Shown: piece after piece, positions 47,548-56,904 of the stretch | Numbering within the stretch: the stretch's first letter is position 1 | How the letters are laid out: every line of letters begins with the position of its first letter | Assembly (NCBI GenBank): GCA_041725895.1 | Contig: JBGRQA010000013.1 | Coordinates: 86,231-150,230, forward strand | Origin: JBGRQA01 sp041725895 | GTDB lineage: Bacteria > Bacteroidota > Bacteroidia > Bacteroidales > Marinifilaceae | Reading direction: 5' to 3' | Length of the DNA: 64,000 bases | Translations under genes and position numbers: made by a program | Notes under the pieces: generated by a model | Database searches by the model: none | Told to the model about the DNA's origin: nothing | What the model saw: the letters and a program-made list of their open reading frames with translations, nothing else

Positions 47548-48237
47548 ATGGAAATGAAGATTAAAAAATTACTACTGTTGCTGATTTCTGGATTGTTTCT
47601 TTCGTATGGACTTGTAGCACAGGAAGTACAGGGTGAAAAGCAACAGCCTCAGACGACTGAAAAGTCAGAAGTTAAAAAGACAGCAACTCAACGGAAAGTA
47701 GTTGCAAAGCCAGAGGTGAAACTGTCTTTGGATAGCGGTACTGTTAGTAGTCAGTTTGATTATGTGATTAAGAAATCCAATCGTTATGAGGATTACAAAG
47801 TTGTAAAAATTCATTGGTTGAACAAGTTAAAGGCCAATGTGAGTGATACTTTGAATTTGGCTGATAAGAATTTACAGAAAGCTGAAGATAAAATTGCTAC
47901 TCAAACCAATGAGATCAATTCTTTAAAGGAGCAGTTGATGGAGGTGAAAGATCAGTTGGCAAAAGTATCGAAGGAGAAGAATAGCGTTGCCTTTTTCGGT
48001 ATTTTGATGGAAAAATCTGCTTACAATGCTTTAATGTGGACAATTGCCGGAGGATTACTTGCGTTAGCCATTATTTGTTTTCTTTTATTTAAGCGAAGCA
48101 ATGCGGTTACTGTTAGTACCAAACAGAGTCTTGAGGATACCCGGGAAGAATTTGATAAGCACCGAAAATGGGCTTTGGAGCGTGAGCAGACTTTAGCTCG
48201 TGAACTGCATAAATTGAAGACAAAAATTGGTTCGTAA
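47548..48237 (+). CDS. Coiled-coil membrane protein of unknown function
   Basis: The protein has 229 residues. A signal peptide (about 1-24) leads to a Gln/Thr/Lys-rich linker. A conserved-looking segment SQFDYVIKKSNRYEDYKVVKIHWLNKLKANVSDTL comes next. A coiled coil (about 115-150, QTNEINSLKEQLMEVKDQLAKV) precedes one TM helix (about 168-186), and a basic cytoplasmic coil closes the protein. Relatives in Bacteroidota are sometimes labelled tRNA (guanine-N1)-methyltransferase, but nothing here supports methyltransferase activity. The topology is periplasmic coil, TM, cytoplasmic coil. The gene is monocistronic. Confidence 0.75.
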   Translation: MEMKIKKLLLLLISGLFLSYGLVAQEVQGEKQQPQTTEKSEVKKTATQRKVVAKPEVKLSLDSGTVSSQFDYVIKKSNRYEDYKVVKIHWLNKLKANVSDTLNLADKNLQKAEDKIATQTNEINSLKEQLMEVKDQLAKVSKEKNSVAFFGILMEKSAYNALMWTIAGGLLALAIICFLLFKRSNAVTVSTKQSLEDTREEFDKHRKWALEREQTLARELHKLKTKIGS

Positions 48238-48303
48238 GGTAGCTTAAATTGTAAAGTCTGGTTCTCCCTTTTTTGCTGGAAGGGAGAAGAAAAAGATATA
48301 ATG

Positions 48304-48349
48304 AAGAGCTTTTTGATCATAAATGTGATCAGGAAGCTCTTCTTTTTTA
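48304..48349 (+). terminator. Intrinsic terminator after the coiled-coil protein gene
   Basis: AAGAGCTT with inner GATCA pairs with TGATC and AAGCTCTT, followed by CTTTTTT. Between it and the next terminator at 48537 no gene is seen. A third small hairpin (TTCTCCCTT/AAGGGAGAA) lies at 48262-48288. Confidence 0.8.
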
Positions 48350-48536
48350 GGGTGCCAGACTTTCTTTATTATAATTTACTTTTTTAAGGTGTTTTAGGAA
48401 CAACAGGTGTTTCGTAATCGAAGAAAAGAGTTCTGTAGCTGAAGGAATAAGAGTATTTTTTAATCTGTTTCGTAAAACAAAATCTGTTACCGGTTTTAGT
48501 ATTAAAGTTGATTCTATTAACTAAAAAGAAGGGATA

Positions 48537-48570
48537 AAAAAAAGCAGCTCAAAAGAGCTGCTTTTTTATC
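48537..48570 (-). terminator. Intrinsic terminator of the C69 dipeptidase operon
   Basis: AAAGCAGCTC and GAGCTGCTTT form a 10-pair stem with an AAAA loop. Flanking A- and T-runs make it functional on either strand. It lies 15 bases beyond the stop at 48585. Confidence 0.85.
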
Positions 48571-48584
48571 AATATTTTAATGGG

Positions 48585-50183
48585 TTAGAACTTTTCATCG
48601 TATTTGTTCCATAAGCCGTCACCCACTTCCCAGGCTTTCTCTACAACCTGATTTCCCAGATCGATAGTGCGCTTTGTAAGGAATTCCTTACGCTTTCTTT
48701 TGCTCAGGTTCATGTACTGCTTGTCTATTTCGGCCTGTTCTTGGAAGAATCGTTTCTGCATTGGAACAAAGGCAGCATCAACATCGTGACGCATGTCTCC
48801 CCAACGTTGAGCAGTCAATGTACTCAGGCGGTTGAAAGCCCACCATGCAGATTTACGGGAATATCCAGTTCGACGCCCTGGTACCTTATAGCTTTCAGCC
48901 AAATCCGTTGTTCCAGCATACACTGGGATATAGATGGAAGTAGCTACATTGTCTTGAGCAAGCCAAACAACACCACCTACTTCATCTGGTAGCCAGTCCC
49001 GACATTGGATAATTGTTGCGTACATGGTGTACCAGCGAGCAATAGTGCGTTCGCCCAGCTCACCCCATCCACCGTTTACGCGGAACAGACGGTTCATGCC
49101 ATAAGGCATGAAGGGGTTGGCGAATGGTGAAATTACTTCTTTTCCATCCTTGTCGGCTTGTTTAATGTTTTTCACAAAGTTGAAAGGAGTTCCCTCGTAG
49201 TAATCTTTGAAAATTTCTACAAGTTTGTCCATGGTCACTAAGGAATCTGGCTTAACAGAGAATGGGTAGTTGGTATCGTTGGGGTCAAGGTTTAGAGAGG
49301 GAGCGACCATTGAAAGCACTCGCCACTCACGTCTGCGTGATGCAAGGGAGTGACGGCTCTTGGGAGCATATACCTCATTCCAGCGGAATGTTCCGTCTTC
49401 CGGTTTCCACCATCCATTTTCCTGTGCTGCACTAAAAATGTTTTCGGATGCCATAAAATGCTCCTTGTCCTCCAGTTTGATTTCCTTAATTGTACTGGCA
49501 TTGGCATTCACGGAAACATGACCGTCAGGTACTCGTTGTGCGACCCAAATGGCGCCTACTTTTCCTTTACCTGGACCTACTACTTCAAAGTGCCATACTT
49601 CCTTTTTGTCGGCAATAGTCAAACACTCACCGTAATCTCTCCAGCCATATTTTTTCAATAGTTCATCTGCTAACTTGATGGCTTCACGGGCAGTGGTGGT
49701 GCGTTGAAGCATTAATTGCTGAAGACGTTGGCAGTCGATCAAGCACTCTTTTGAGAACAATTCTTCACGGCCACCAAAAGTCGATTCACCAATGGCCAAC
49801 TGCTTTTCGTTCATACAAGGGTAGGCAGTATTTACGAACTGGTAAGTGTTTTTCACTTGCGGAATCTCACCAATTTTAGTATGCTTGTAGGTCGGCATGC
49901 GTAAGCTATCATATGCGGTACGTTCGTACAAGCCAAACATACTGCCTTTAGCATAACTTTGGGCGGGTGTAATATCCATCCATGCACGGGTGCGGTGGCT
50001 ATCATCGGTGTGTGACGTAATTACTGATCCGTCGAAGGAGGCTTTTTTGCCTACTGTAATGGTGGTACAACCTTCTGGTACACCGTTTTGCCAATCCGAT
50101 TTGTCCTGAGCTGCGGATGATTGAGAAAACCCTATTCCCATAAGGCAAAGCAGTGCCAGACTTGTCGCTTTAAATTTCTTCAT
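48585..50183 (-). CDS. C69-family dipeptidase, exported
   Basis: The protein has 532 residues with a signal peptide (about 1-25, ending SSAAQ). The mature N terminus reads EGCTTITVGKKASFDGSVITSHTDDS, where Cys39 is the expected autoprocessed nucleophile of the Ntn-hydrolase fold. ECLTIADKKEVWHFEVVGPGKGKVGAIWVAQRVPDGHVSVNAN is another family hallmark (about 205-245). C69 dipeptidases cleave a broad range of dipeptides. Bacteroidota, which live on peptides, often carry several periplasmic copies. The gene follows the CvfB-like gene after 13 bases on the same strand, so the two are probably co-transcribed. Confidence 0.92.
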   Translation of the reverse strand: MKKFKATSLALLCLMGIGFSQSSAAQDKSDWQNGVPEGCTTITVGKKASFDGSVITSHTDDSHRTRAWMDITPAQSYAKGSMFGLYERTAYDSLRMPTYKHTKIGEIPQVKNTYQFVNTAYPCMNEKQLAIGESTFGGREELFSKECLIDCQRLQQLMLQRTTTAREAIKLADELLKKYGWRDYGECLTIADKKEVWHFEVVGPGKGKVGAIWVAQRVPDGHVSVNANASTIKEIKLEDKEHFMASENIFSAAQENGWWKPEDGTFRWNEVYAPKSRHSLASRRREWRVLSMVAPSLNLDPNDTNYPFSVKPDSLVTMDKLVEIFKDYYEGTPFNFVKNIKQADKDGKEVISPFANPFMPYGMNRLFRVNGGWGELGERTIARWYTMYATIIQCRDWLPDEVGGVVWLAQDNVATSIYIPVYAGTTDLAESYKVPGRRTGYSRKSAWWAFNRLSTLTAQRWGDMRHDVDAAFVPMQKRFFQEQAEIDKQYMNLSKRKRKEFLTKRTIDLGNQVVEKAWEVGDGLWNKYDEKF

Positions 50184-50196
50184 GGTTTAGAATTAG

Positions 50197-51045
50197 TTAG
50201 TGGTTTTTATTTGGGTTGAGATAAATTCCAGTGGATTCAATCTTTATTATTTTTTCTTTGTAGAGCAGACCAATTGCCTTTTTGAAATTCTTTTTGCTCA
50301 TGTGAAGCAATTCGTAGATGGCTTCCGGAGAACTTTTGTCATTCAAGGGTAAGAATCCTTCTTCGGCTTTCAGCAATTCCAGAACTTTGTCGCTAGCTTG
50401 CGGTATTTCTTTTTGGTAGCCCTGTGCTTGCAAACTTAAGTCAATTTTCCCGTCGGGACGGATTTTTTTAACATAGGCTTTACGGGTTTCCCCTTCGCGA
50501 ATGGGACCAAAAATCTCATTCTTATAGATCATTCCCAATCCGGCATTGTTGATTACAGCCACATGGCCTAATTCGCCGCGGTGTCCAACAAGAACATCTA
50601 CTTCCTGCCCAACCTCCAATTGAAGGTCTTCCGAAAGAATTACTTTGTTTAATTTTGCTGTCGCTACAATTCTTCCCGTTGTTTCGTCAAGGTATACATA
50701 CACCAGGTAGCTTCGTCCCTCTTCCATCTTAACCTTTTGGTTGCTGAACGGAACCATTAAATCTTTGGTAAGCCCCCAGTCCAGAAATGCCCCCATTTGA
50801 TTGACCGATTTTACACGTAGATAAGCAAAATCTCCCACTGTGGCATATGGTTTTTCTGTTGTAGCTATCAATCTGTCTTCCGAATCACGATAAATGAAAA
50901 CATGTATCTTTTCATCAATGTTTACCTTTCCGGGAACGTACCGGTTGGGAAGTAGAATTACCTCTTCATGCTCTCCCTCCAGGTATACCCCGAAGTCTAC
51001 CAGCTTAACCACTTTTAGGTCAGCGTATTTTCCTATTATGCTCAC
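50197..51045 (-). CDS. S1-domain RNA-binding protein, CvfB family
   Basis: The protein has 282 residues. Three S1-like OB domains lie near 1-63, 66-132 and 146-208. The second contains YLRVKSVNQMGAFLDWGLTKDLMVPFSNQ and the third LGHVAVINNAGLGMIYKNEIF. A winged helix closes the protein (about 220-282, SPEAIYELLHMSKKNFKKAIGLLYKEKIIKI). This is the layout of CvfB/YitL, which binds RNA and affects virulence-factor expression in Staphylococcus. Its role in Bacteroidota is unknown. It starts a likely two-gene operon with the dipeptidase. Confidence 0.92.
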   Translation of the reverse strand: MSIIGKYADLKVVKLVDFGVYLEGEHEEVILLPNRYVPGKVNIDEKIHVFIYRDSEDRLIATTEKPYATVGDFAYLRVKSVNQMGAFLDWGLTKDLMVPFSNQKVKMEEGRSYLVYVYLDETTGRIVATAKLNKVILSEDLQLEVGQEVDVLVGHRGELGHVAVINNAGLGMIYKNEIFGPIREGETRKAYVKKIRPDGKIDLSLQAQGYQKEIPQASDKVLELLKAEEGFLPLNDKSSPEAIYELLHMSKKNFKKAIGLLYKEKIIKIESTGIYLNPNKNH

Positions 51046-51639
51046 GTTTCAAATTCTTTCTTTGGGGAATTCCCCTGTTAGAGAGTGTAAATGTAATGAA
51101 TATTGAGGAATCAGGGAGTAAATTAGTCCTTTTGATGGTTGAATAATGATATTAATTCTGTTTTGAAAGTCCTTTTTAGTAGATAAAGCAAGGTTTAGGT
51201 TTACTTCTTATTTAATGGATTTTCCAGACAAGATGAAAATAGTCTCATAAAATATGTTGTAGGACATGTGTTTCTTTCGAAAACCTTTTCATACAATTTG
51301 ATCTATGTCGTCATGATTAACAAAAAGAAATAGTCGTTAAGTTGTGGTAGTTTTGATCAAAAACTCGGTAAGTGGCTGAATAGAAGGAGGAAACTCTGTT
51401 TTGTAATATCTGGATAGCAATTTCTTCCAACGTTTGCACACTCAAGATAGAAGTATTAGAGAACTTATTCTTTAATTTGAAGTATGACTTTTGTCATTAC
51501 TGTCAGATATTGTACAACATACTAATATAAATAAAGAATTAATTCTCTAATAAAAATTTGTTTCTATATTTGATTCCGTAAAGTCAAAAGGACACCCTCA
51601 ACTAGTAATTAGAGTAATTTTTTTAATAAGTCAGGGTTT
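51046..51639. other. Upstream region of the tandem carboxyltransferase gene
   Basis: No gene was found in 594 bases. TATATTTG at 51565-51572 matches the -7 consensus TAnnTTTG exactly and lies 68 bases before the start codon. A matching -33 box is not clear. The stretch is otherwise AT-rich with no palindrome of note. Confidence 0.45.
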
Positions 51640-54600
51640 ATGAAAACAAGGAAACTATTAGTAAGAGATCTTACGCTGAGAGATGGACAGCAGTCTCTGT
51701 TTGCAACCAGAATGCCACAGGCTGAAATTGAAAAGGTATTGCACTTGTATAAGAAGGCTAATTTCTATGCGATGGAAGTGTGGGGTGGTGCAGTACCTGA
51801 TTCTGTGATGCGTTACCTAAATGAGGATCCGTGGTACCGATTGGAGTCGATCAAGAAGGAGATTGGTGATGTTTCTAAGCTGACTGCTCTATCTCGTGGT
51901 AGAAACCTTTTCGGATACAGCCCATACCCTGAGTCGGTGATTGAGAAATTTAACACACAGGCAGTAAAGTCTGGTTTGGGGATCATGCGTATTTTCGACT
52001 GTCTGAACGATATCGAGAACATGAAGTCTACCATTAAGTATGTGAAAGCTGCTGGTGGTATGGCCGATTGCGCTGTATGTTATACTGTTGATTCCAAATT
52101 TCCTGAGAAAGAAGAAGATCGCAAAAGATTAACTGTAAAGAACCTGCCTGACCAGATCTTCGACCTTGATTACTTTGTGAATTTGGCCAAGAAATTGGAG
52201 GCCCTGGGAGCCGACATGATTTCATTGAAAGACATGGCCGGATTGGCTTCTCCTTCCCGTGCCGGACAAATTATCCGTCGCTTTAAGGAAGAGTTGAGCA
52301 TTCCTGTTGATTTTCACTCTCACTCTACTCCTGGTTACGGTTTGGCATCTGCTTTGACCGCTATCGTGAACGGTGTTGATATTATTGATACCAATATCAT
52401 GAACTTTGCCGGTGGTTCGGCTGCTCCTGCTTACGAACTGGTTTACCTGTTCTGTCAGAAGCTGGGCATCGAACTGGATGGTGATCCTGCTGTGGTTGTT
52501 GAGATCAACAAGATACTGAAAGAGATTCGTATGAATGCTTTGGCTGAGGTAGACAGCTACAAGCAGTTCCCAATTGAATTTGATATTACCAAGGACAAGC
52601 TACCAGCTGAAATCGACAAGTTGTTCGATGATGCCATTGAGTACGCCAAAGCCGATAAGGAAGAAGAGCTGCTTACTGCTTGTCATGCAATCGAAAAATA
52701 TTTCAACTTCCCAGCCCCTAACGAAATGGTTAAGAAGGCTGAGATCCCTGGCGGTATGTACACCAACATGCTGAACCAGTTGAAGACTTTAGGTTTGGAA
52801 ACCCTGCTTGAGAGAGTGTTGGAGGTGGTACCAGTGGTACGTTTGGATGCTGGTTGTTCCCCATTGGTTACCCCTTCCTCTCAAATCGTAGGAGTACAGG
52901 CCGTAAACTGTGTAATCGACGAGAACTCCGGACGTCCGTTCTACACCAACGTGTCCAACCAGTTCTTTAGTCTGGTAAAAGGAGAGTACGGAACTACTCC
53001 GATTGAAATCGCTCCTGAATTCCGTGAGAAGATCACCGGAAACCCGGAAAGAGAAGATTACGATGTAAGTAAATACCTTGCTCCCGAAAACCCAACGCTA
53101 CCTCTCTACGGAGATGTGAAGTTGGCAAAGGACGACAAGGAATACATGTTGCTGGAGCTGTTTCCAATGGTGGCCAAGGGCTATCTGGAAGGAAAGCGGA
53201 AGGCAGAGTTTGAAGCACAACGTGAGGAGAACCGCAAGATGATTGCTGAAGAAAGAGCAAAAATCAAGCGAACCCGCAAATTGAAGATCCGTGACTTGAC
53301 CCTACGGGATGGTCAGCAGTCCCTGTTTGCAACCCGTGTACCTCAGCACGAAATTGAAAAAGTATTACCATACTATAAGGATGCTAACTTCTATGCAATG
53401 GAAGTTTGGGGGGGAGCGATCCCTGATTCCGTGATGCGTTACCTGAACGAAGATCCATGGTACCGTTTGGAATCCATCAAGAAAGAAATTGGAGACGTGT
53501 CATACCTGACTGCTCTTTCTCGTGGGCGTAACCTATTTGGATACAGTCCATATCCAGAGTCAGTGATTGAAGGGTTCAACAAGAACGCGGTGAAGAGCGG
53601 TTTGGGTATCATGCGTATCTTCGACTGTTTGAACGACGTGAAGAACATGGAAACCACCATCAGGTACATTAAGGAAGCGGGAGGTATTGCCGACTGTGCC
53701 GTATGTTACACTGTGGATCCTAAATTCACCCGCAAGCAGCGAATCAAAGCAATTTTCTCTGGTAAGAAATTGCCTAAGAAGATCTTCGATGTGGATTACT
53801 TTGTGAACAAGGCCAAGCAGATGGAAGCTTTAGGAGCCGATATGATCTCTGTTAAGGACATGGCTGGATTGATTCCTCCATCCCTATCAGGTAAGATTGT
53901 GAAGCGTCTGAAGAACGAGGTGAACCTGCCAATTGATTTCCATACGCACTGTACTCCAGGTTACGGTTTGGGTGCTGTACTGATGGCAATCGTAAACGGA
54001 GTGGATATTGTTGATACCAACATCCTGAATTTCGCCGGTGGACCTGCTGCTCCAGCCTTCGAAATCATCCAGATTTTTGCAGACAAGCTTGGTTTGGATA
54101 CCGGAGTGGATTTGGATGCCGTTGTGAAGATCAACGCTGAGTTGAAAGGAATCCGTGACCGCATCGCTGAGTTCGACTCCTACAAGATGTTCCCACGTGA
54201 GTTCGATATCACTTCTGACTACCTGCCTGCTGACATCGATGCATTGTTCGACAAGGCCATCGAATTGGCTAAGACCGATAAGGAAGAGGAGTTGTTGAAT
54301 ACCTGTCATGCCATCGAAAAGTGGTTCAACTTCCCTGAGCCAAACGAGAAGGTGAAGGAAGCAGAGATCCCGGGAGGTATGTACACCAACATGCTGGCTC
54401 AGCTGAAAGCCCTTGGCTTGGAAGATCTGTTGCCAACTGTATTGGAGAAAGTTCCTGAGGTGCGAGTAGCTGCCGGTTGTCCTCCATTGGTAACTCCATC
54501 TTCACAAATTGTAGGAGTGCAGGCTGTGAACTATGTGTTGGATGTGAACTCCGGTAAAGCTCCTTATACCAATGTAAATAACCAATTCTTCAACCTGGTG

Positions 54601-55080
54601 AAAGGGGAGTACGGTGAAACCCCAATCGATATCGATCCTGAGTACCGTCAGAAGATTTGTGGTCAGCGTGAAGCAACCGATTACGATGTAGCCAACTACA
54701 AGGCTCCTGAGAACCCTGTTCTGGAAGAGTTCGGAGGTGTGAAACTAGCTGAGAACGAAAAAGAGTTGTTGTTACTGGAATTGTTCCCAGCTGTAGCTAC
54801 TCCATTCCTGAAGAACCGTAAGGCAGAGGTTTTCTATGCTGCTCAGGCTGAAGAAGAGGAGAAAAAGCGCGGAGAGGCAGAGGAGAGACGTGCTGCTTAC
54901 GATAACCTTCCTCAGGAGAAAAAGGATGAAATTCTTCAGAGAGGATTATACAACTACGAGTGGTCATCTACTCAGAAATTTGAAGAAATTCAGCAACCTG
55001 AGGAGAAGGAATCCAAACTGGATTTGAAAACCAAGGAAACCATTGCCAGGGAAAAACCCAAAGGCAAAAAACTGAGTTAA
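51640..55080 (+). CDS. Tandem carboxyltransferase protein (pyruvate carboxylase B / oxaloacetate decarboxylase alpha type)
   Basis: The protein has 1,146 residues and is built of two similar carboxyltransferase halves (about 3-535 and 546-1075), joined by a charged helix (KAEFEAQREENRKMIAEERAK) and followed by a Lys/Glu-rich tail. Each half has its own active site: DLTLRDGQQS (Asp10, Asp552), the metal-bridging carbamylated Lys in KDMAGL (Lys197, Lys739), and the metal His pair in DFHSHSTPG (226, 228) and DFHTHCTPG (768, 770). Both end with PGGMYTNML and a PYC_OADA region. No biotin-carrier domain and no biotin-attachment MKM motif are present. Biotin carriage must come from another protein. 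The double layout is unusual. Confidence 0.85.
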   Translation: MKTRKLLVRDLTLRDGQQSLFATRMPQAEIEKVLHLYKKANFYAMEVWGGAVPDSVMRYLNEDPWYRLESIKKEIGDVSKLTALSRGRNLFGYSPYPESVIEKFNTQAVKSGLGIMRIFDCLNDIENMKSTIKYVKAAGGMADCAVCYTVDSKFPEKEEDRKRLTVKNLPDQIFDLDYFVNLAKKLEALGADMISLKDMAGLASPSRAGQIIRRFKEELSIPVDFHSHSTPGYGLASALTAIVNGVDIIDTNIMNFAGGSAAPAYELVYLFCQKLGIELDGDPAVVVEINKILKEIRMNALAEVDSYKQFPIEFDITKDKLPAEIDKLFDDAIEYAKADKEEELLTACHAIEKYFNFPAPNEMVKKAEIPGGMYTNMLNQLKTLGLETLLERVLEVVPVVRLDAGCSPLVTPSSQIVGVQAVNCVIDENSGRPFYTNVSNQFFSLVKGEYGTTPIEIAPEFREKITGNPEREDYDVSKYLAPENPTLPLYGDVKLAKDDKEYMLLELFPMVAKGYLEGKRKAEFEAQREENRKMIAEERAKIKRTRKLKIRDLTLRDGQQSLFATRVPQHEIEKVLPYYKDANFYAMEVWGGAIPDSVMRYLNEDPWYRLESIKKEIGDVSYLTALSRGRNLFGYSPYPESVIEGFNKNAVKSGLGIMRIFDCLNDVKNMETTIRYIKEAGGIADCAVCYTVDPKFTRKQRIKAIFSGKKLPKKIFDVDYFVNKAKQMEALGADMISVKDMAGLIPPSLSGKIVKRLKNEVNLPIDFHTHCTPGYGLGAVLMAIVNGVDIVDTNILNFAGGPAAPAFEIIQIFADKLGLDTGVDLDAVVKINAELKGIRDRIAEFDSYKMFPREFDITSDYLPADIDALFDKAIELAKTDKEEELLNTCHAIEKWFNFPEPNEKVKEAEIPGGMYTNMLAQLKALGLEDLLPTVLEKVPEVRVAAGCPPLVTPSSQIVGVQAVNYVLDVNSGKAPYTNVNNQFFNLVKGEYGETPIDIDPEYRQKICGQREATDYDVANYKAPENPVLEEFGGVKLAENEKELLLLELFPAVATPFLKNRKAEVFYAAQAEEEEKKRGEAEERRAAYDNLPQEKKDEILQRGLYNYEWSSTQKFEEIQQPEEKESKLDLKTKETIAREKPKGKKLS

Positions 55081-55108
55081 AGTTTTCTCACCATACAATA
55101 CCTAATCA

Positions 55109-55143
55109 AAAGAGGGTGTCCAAAATAGGGCACCCTCTTTTCT
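55109..55143 (+). terminator. Intrinsic terminator after the carboxyltransferase gene
   Basis: AAGAGGGTGTCC and GGCACCCTCTT form a 10-pair stem around AAAATA, followed by TTCTT. It lies about 30 bases after the stop. Confidence 0.85.
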
Positions 55144-55423
55144 TATTGATCATATTTAGCGTTTAGATCTTTTTGAATGTAAAAACACCGGAGCCTGAAA
55201 GGCTCAAATGAATTTAGTACGGGGCAAACGAGCGGAGTGAGTGCCACCCCGGGTAGGAGAGGCCTTTTGAATCGGCGCATCACCATTGCTCCTTTGAAAA
55301 CCCCGGCTGTCCGCGCCGAAATGCAATGGAGTGGAATAAACCACCCACAAAAGAGCAAGTGCAAAAAATCAGATCCAATCCAGGATTGCTTGTTAGCATA
55401 ATAAGGAGTAGTTTTGAGCAAGG
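55141..55423. repeat. Multi-hairpin intergenic repeat, copy 1
   Basis: The element starts with TGATCATATTTAG, then GAGCCTGAAAGGCTC (a perfect 6-base-arm hairpin at 55191-55205). An ACGGGG...CCACCCCGGGT arm pair follows, enclosing a GAGCGGAGTGAG phrase, then a GGCGCA...GCGCC arm pair, and an ending GGATTGCTTGTTAGCATAAT. The left CCCGGGG arm is mutated to ACGGGG here. Three further copies lie at 56618, 59262 and 60991. Minus-strand frames inside it are shadows of the repeat, not genes. Confidence 0.85.
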
Positions 55424-55467
55424 AAATAAAAGTAAAAGAGTTTGGAAGTAACTAGTAATTTTATAGC

Positions 55468-55923
55468 ATGACCAAAGAATCATTTTTTCTTAGATCTTCC
55501 TTTTATAGATCAATATTTGTTTTCATACCTATGGGCTTTTTGATGGTTTTTTACGGTATAAAGGAATTGAAGGAAACAATTAATGATTTTCCCAAAGTTG
55601 AAGGAGTTATAACATCTGCTAAATTGTATTGGGAAAAATCCCCTTATAGTATTGAACTCTTCGATAATCAATGGTATGACATTTATGAGAAAAAATACTT
55701 TAGAGTACTAAAGGAGAAAGCTGTTAAAGGGAAAAAAGCTGAAATTAGGTTTGATGCTGGAGATAATAGTGTTGAGCAATTGATTGTAGATGGAGAAATA
55801 TTGTTTCCCTATTGTAAATGTAAAACTTTTTGGATCGTGTTTATAGGTATAGGATGTGCCATAATAACCGGGAATTTTACCTGTATAGTTAAGTTTGCTA
55901 AGCATGGAGAAGGAAAACGGTGA
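55468..55923 (+). CDS. Two-TM DUF3592-like membrane protein, family X copy 1
   Basis: The protein has 151 residues. TM1 lies near 12-32, a roughly 85-residue outer beta domain follows (KVEGVITSAKLYWEKSP, NQWYDIYEKKYFRVL, KAEIRFDAGDNSVEQLIVDGE), and TM2 near 118-140. It is clearly homologous to the protein at 61312-61797, sharing LYWEKSP, QWYDIY and the final layout. It is more distantly related to those at 57432 and 58549. The strand pattern resembles DUF3592 proteins. Repeat copy 1 lies directly upstream, ending 44 bases before the start. The function is unknown; its membership of a paralogous array suggests an immunity-like role, but this is a guess. Confidence 0.7.
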   Translation: MTKESFFLRSSFYRSIFVFIPMGFLMVFYGIKELKETINDFPKVEGVITSAKLYWEKSPYSIELFDNQWYDIYEKKYFRVLKEKAVKGKKAEIRFDAGDNSVEQLIVDGEILFPYCKCKTFWIVFIGIGCAIITGNFTCIVKFAKHGEGKR

Positions 55924-55924
55924 T

Positions 55925-56060
55925 AATTGATACCCGGCTGTCCAAGATATGCAGCTCCTTTGGATTTACCATCCACAGGTAAGGAGTAGGAGGATTTATT
56001 CACTTCGTTTATGAATATGTTAGTAATCCGAAATGATTGTAAAGTCTCTATCATAGTGCA
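55925..56060. repeat. Smaller intergenic repeat (B element), copy 1
   Basis: The phrase ATTCACTTCGTTTATGAATATGTTAGTAATCC, positions 55998-56029, and the nearby CCACAGGTAAGGAG and GGAGGATTT recur in similar order at 59085-59160 and 60815-60905. Each copy directly follows a protein gene of the array. Confidence 0.65.
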
Positions 56061-56089
56061 AGTTTGATGATGTTTGTAATCCCTGGTTT

Positions 56090-56248
56090 ATGTTAGAATC
56101 TGTTTCTGCTGCAGTGACTGATTTTAAACGATTACTCAAATATGGCATAACGAAGCAGATAATTATTAATTTAAAGGCGAGCATCCAAAAAGAATCTATT
56201 AGAAAAGAGATCGATAAAGCTATTTTTGAATATGAACAGGAAAGTTAA
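56090..56248 (+). CDS. Short helical ORF overlapping the next gene (uncertain)
   Basis: An ATG-started frame of 52 codons. The product would be basic and helical (FKRLLKYGITKQIIINLKAS, KEIDKAIFEYEQES) with no signal peptide. Its last codons overlap the ATG of the following gene at 56232, as in a translationally coupled pair. It may instead be the remnant of a longer helical gene such as those at 57043 and 58163, which also precede a membrane-protein gene. Confidence 0.35.
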   Translation: MLESVSAAVTDFKRLLKYGITKQIIINLKASIQKESIRKEIDKAIFEYEQES

Positions 56249-56495
56249 TAATAACCTATGGAAACACCATATGGTTGGATTTGTGTCATTTTTAGCATTA
56301 CTATTGTTTTTGTTATTCCGCTATGAAACCATTGTTTTCGAAAAAGGAGGATCAACCGGCAGCCAGGCAATAAGGAGGTTTTTAAGAGTGGTTGATAATC
56401 GTTGGGGTAAAGAATATATTATTGGTGTTGTTGTTGTATTTGTTGTTTTAACTGGTGTTTTGGCATTTCGAGGATATTCTAAGAGTAAGGAATGA
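56232..56495 (+). CDS. Small two-TM membrane protein, family Z copy 1
   Basis: The protein has 87 residues from the ATG at 56232. TM segments lie near 14-32 and 62-80, separated by a charged loop (FEKGGSTGSQAIRRFLRVVDNRWGKE), and a basic tail (RGYSKSKE) follows. The second half resembles the 61910-62200 protein: RVVDNRWGKEYIIGV against KLIDSIGGKSLVVGV. In both places the Z gene follows a family X gene, so X plus Z appears to be a duplicated cassette. The function is unknown. Confidence 0.65.
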   Translation: MNRKVNNNLWKHHMVGFVSFLALLLFLLFRYETIVFEKGGSTGSQAIRRFLRVVDNRWGKEYIIGVVVVFVVLTGVLAFRGYSKSKE

Positions 56496-56617
56496 AAAGG
56501 GGCATGCTATATAGGAGTTATTAGCAATAACTAATAATCGATTAAATTTCATTACGAATGTAAGGTTTTCTGATTGTAATTGTTTGCTGTTGAACGAGAG
56601 ATCTCAACTGCCCTTTC

Positions 56618-56900
56618 CTTTTTGATCATATTTAGGGTATCAATTCTTTGAATGCAAAAACACCGGAGCCTGTAAGGCTCAAATGAATTTAGCCCGGGGC
56701 ATTCGAGCGAAGCGAGAGCCACCCCGGGTAGTAGAGTCGTTTTGGTATCGGCGCATCATTACACTTGCTATGAATTACCTAAGCTACTTGCGCCGAAAGG
56801 AAATACTGTGGAACCAGAGAACATCAATAGAGCAGTAGAGAAAATTCGCATCTTCCAAGGATTGTTTGTGAGCATAATATAGGTAGCTTTGAAAAGGGGA
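56618..56900. repeat. Multi-hairpin intergenic repeat, copy 2
   Basis: This is the cleanest copy. TTTTGATCATATTTAGGG is followed by a GAGCCTGTAAGGCTC hairpin, then GCCCGGGGCATTCGAGCGAAG leading to CCACCCCGGGTAG. After that come ATCGGCGCA paired with TTGCGCCGA and the ending GGATTGTTTGTGAGCATAAT. The centre GAGCGAAGCGAG reads the same forwards and backwards (a mirror repeat). Confidence 0.88.
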
Positions 56901-56904
56901 TTGC

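Noticed and set aside
55143..55483. Minus-strand genes at 55143-55421 and 55280-55483
   Set aside because: They lie wholly or mostly in the multi-hairpin repeat. Their peptides are translations of the repeat and recur, broken, in other copies (56784-56996, 61161-61352).
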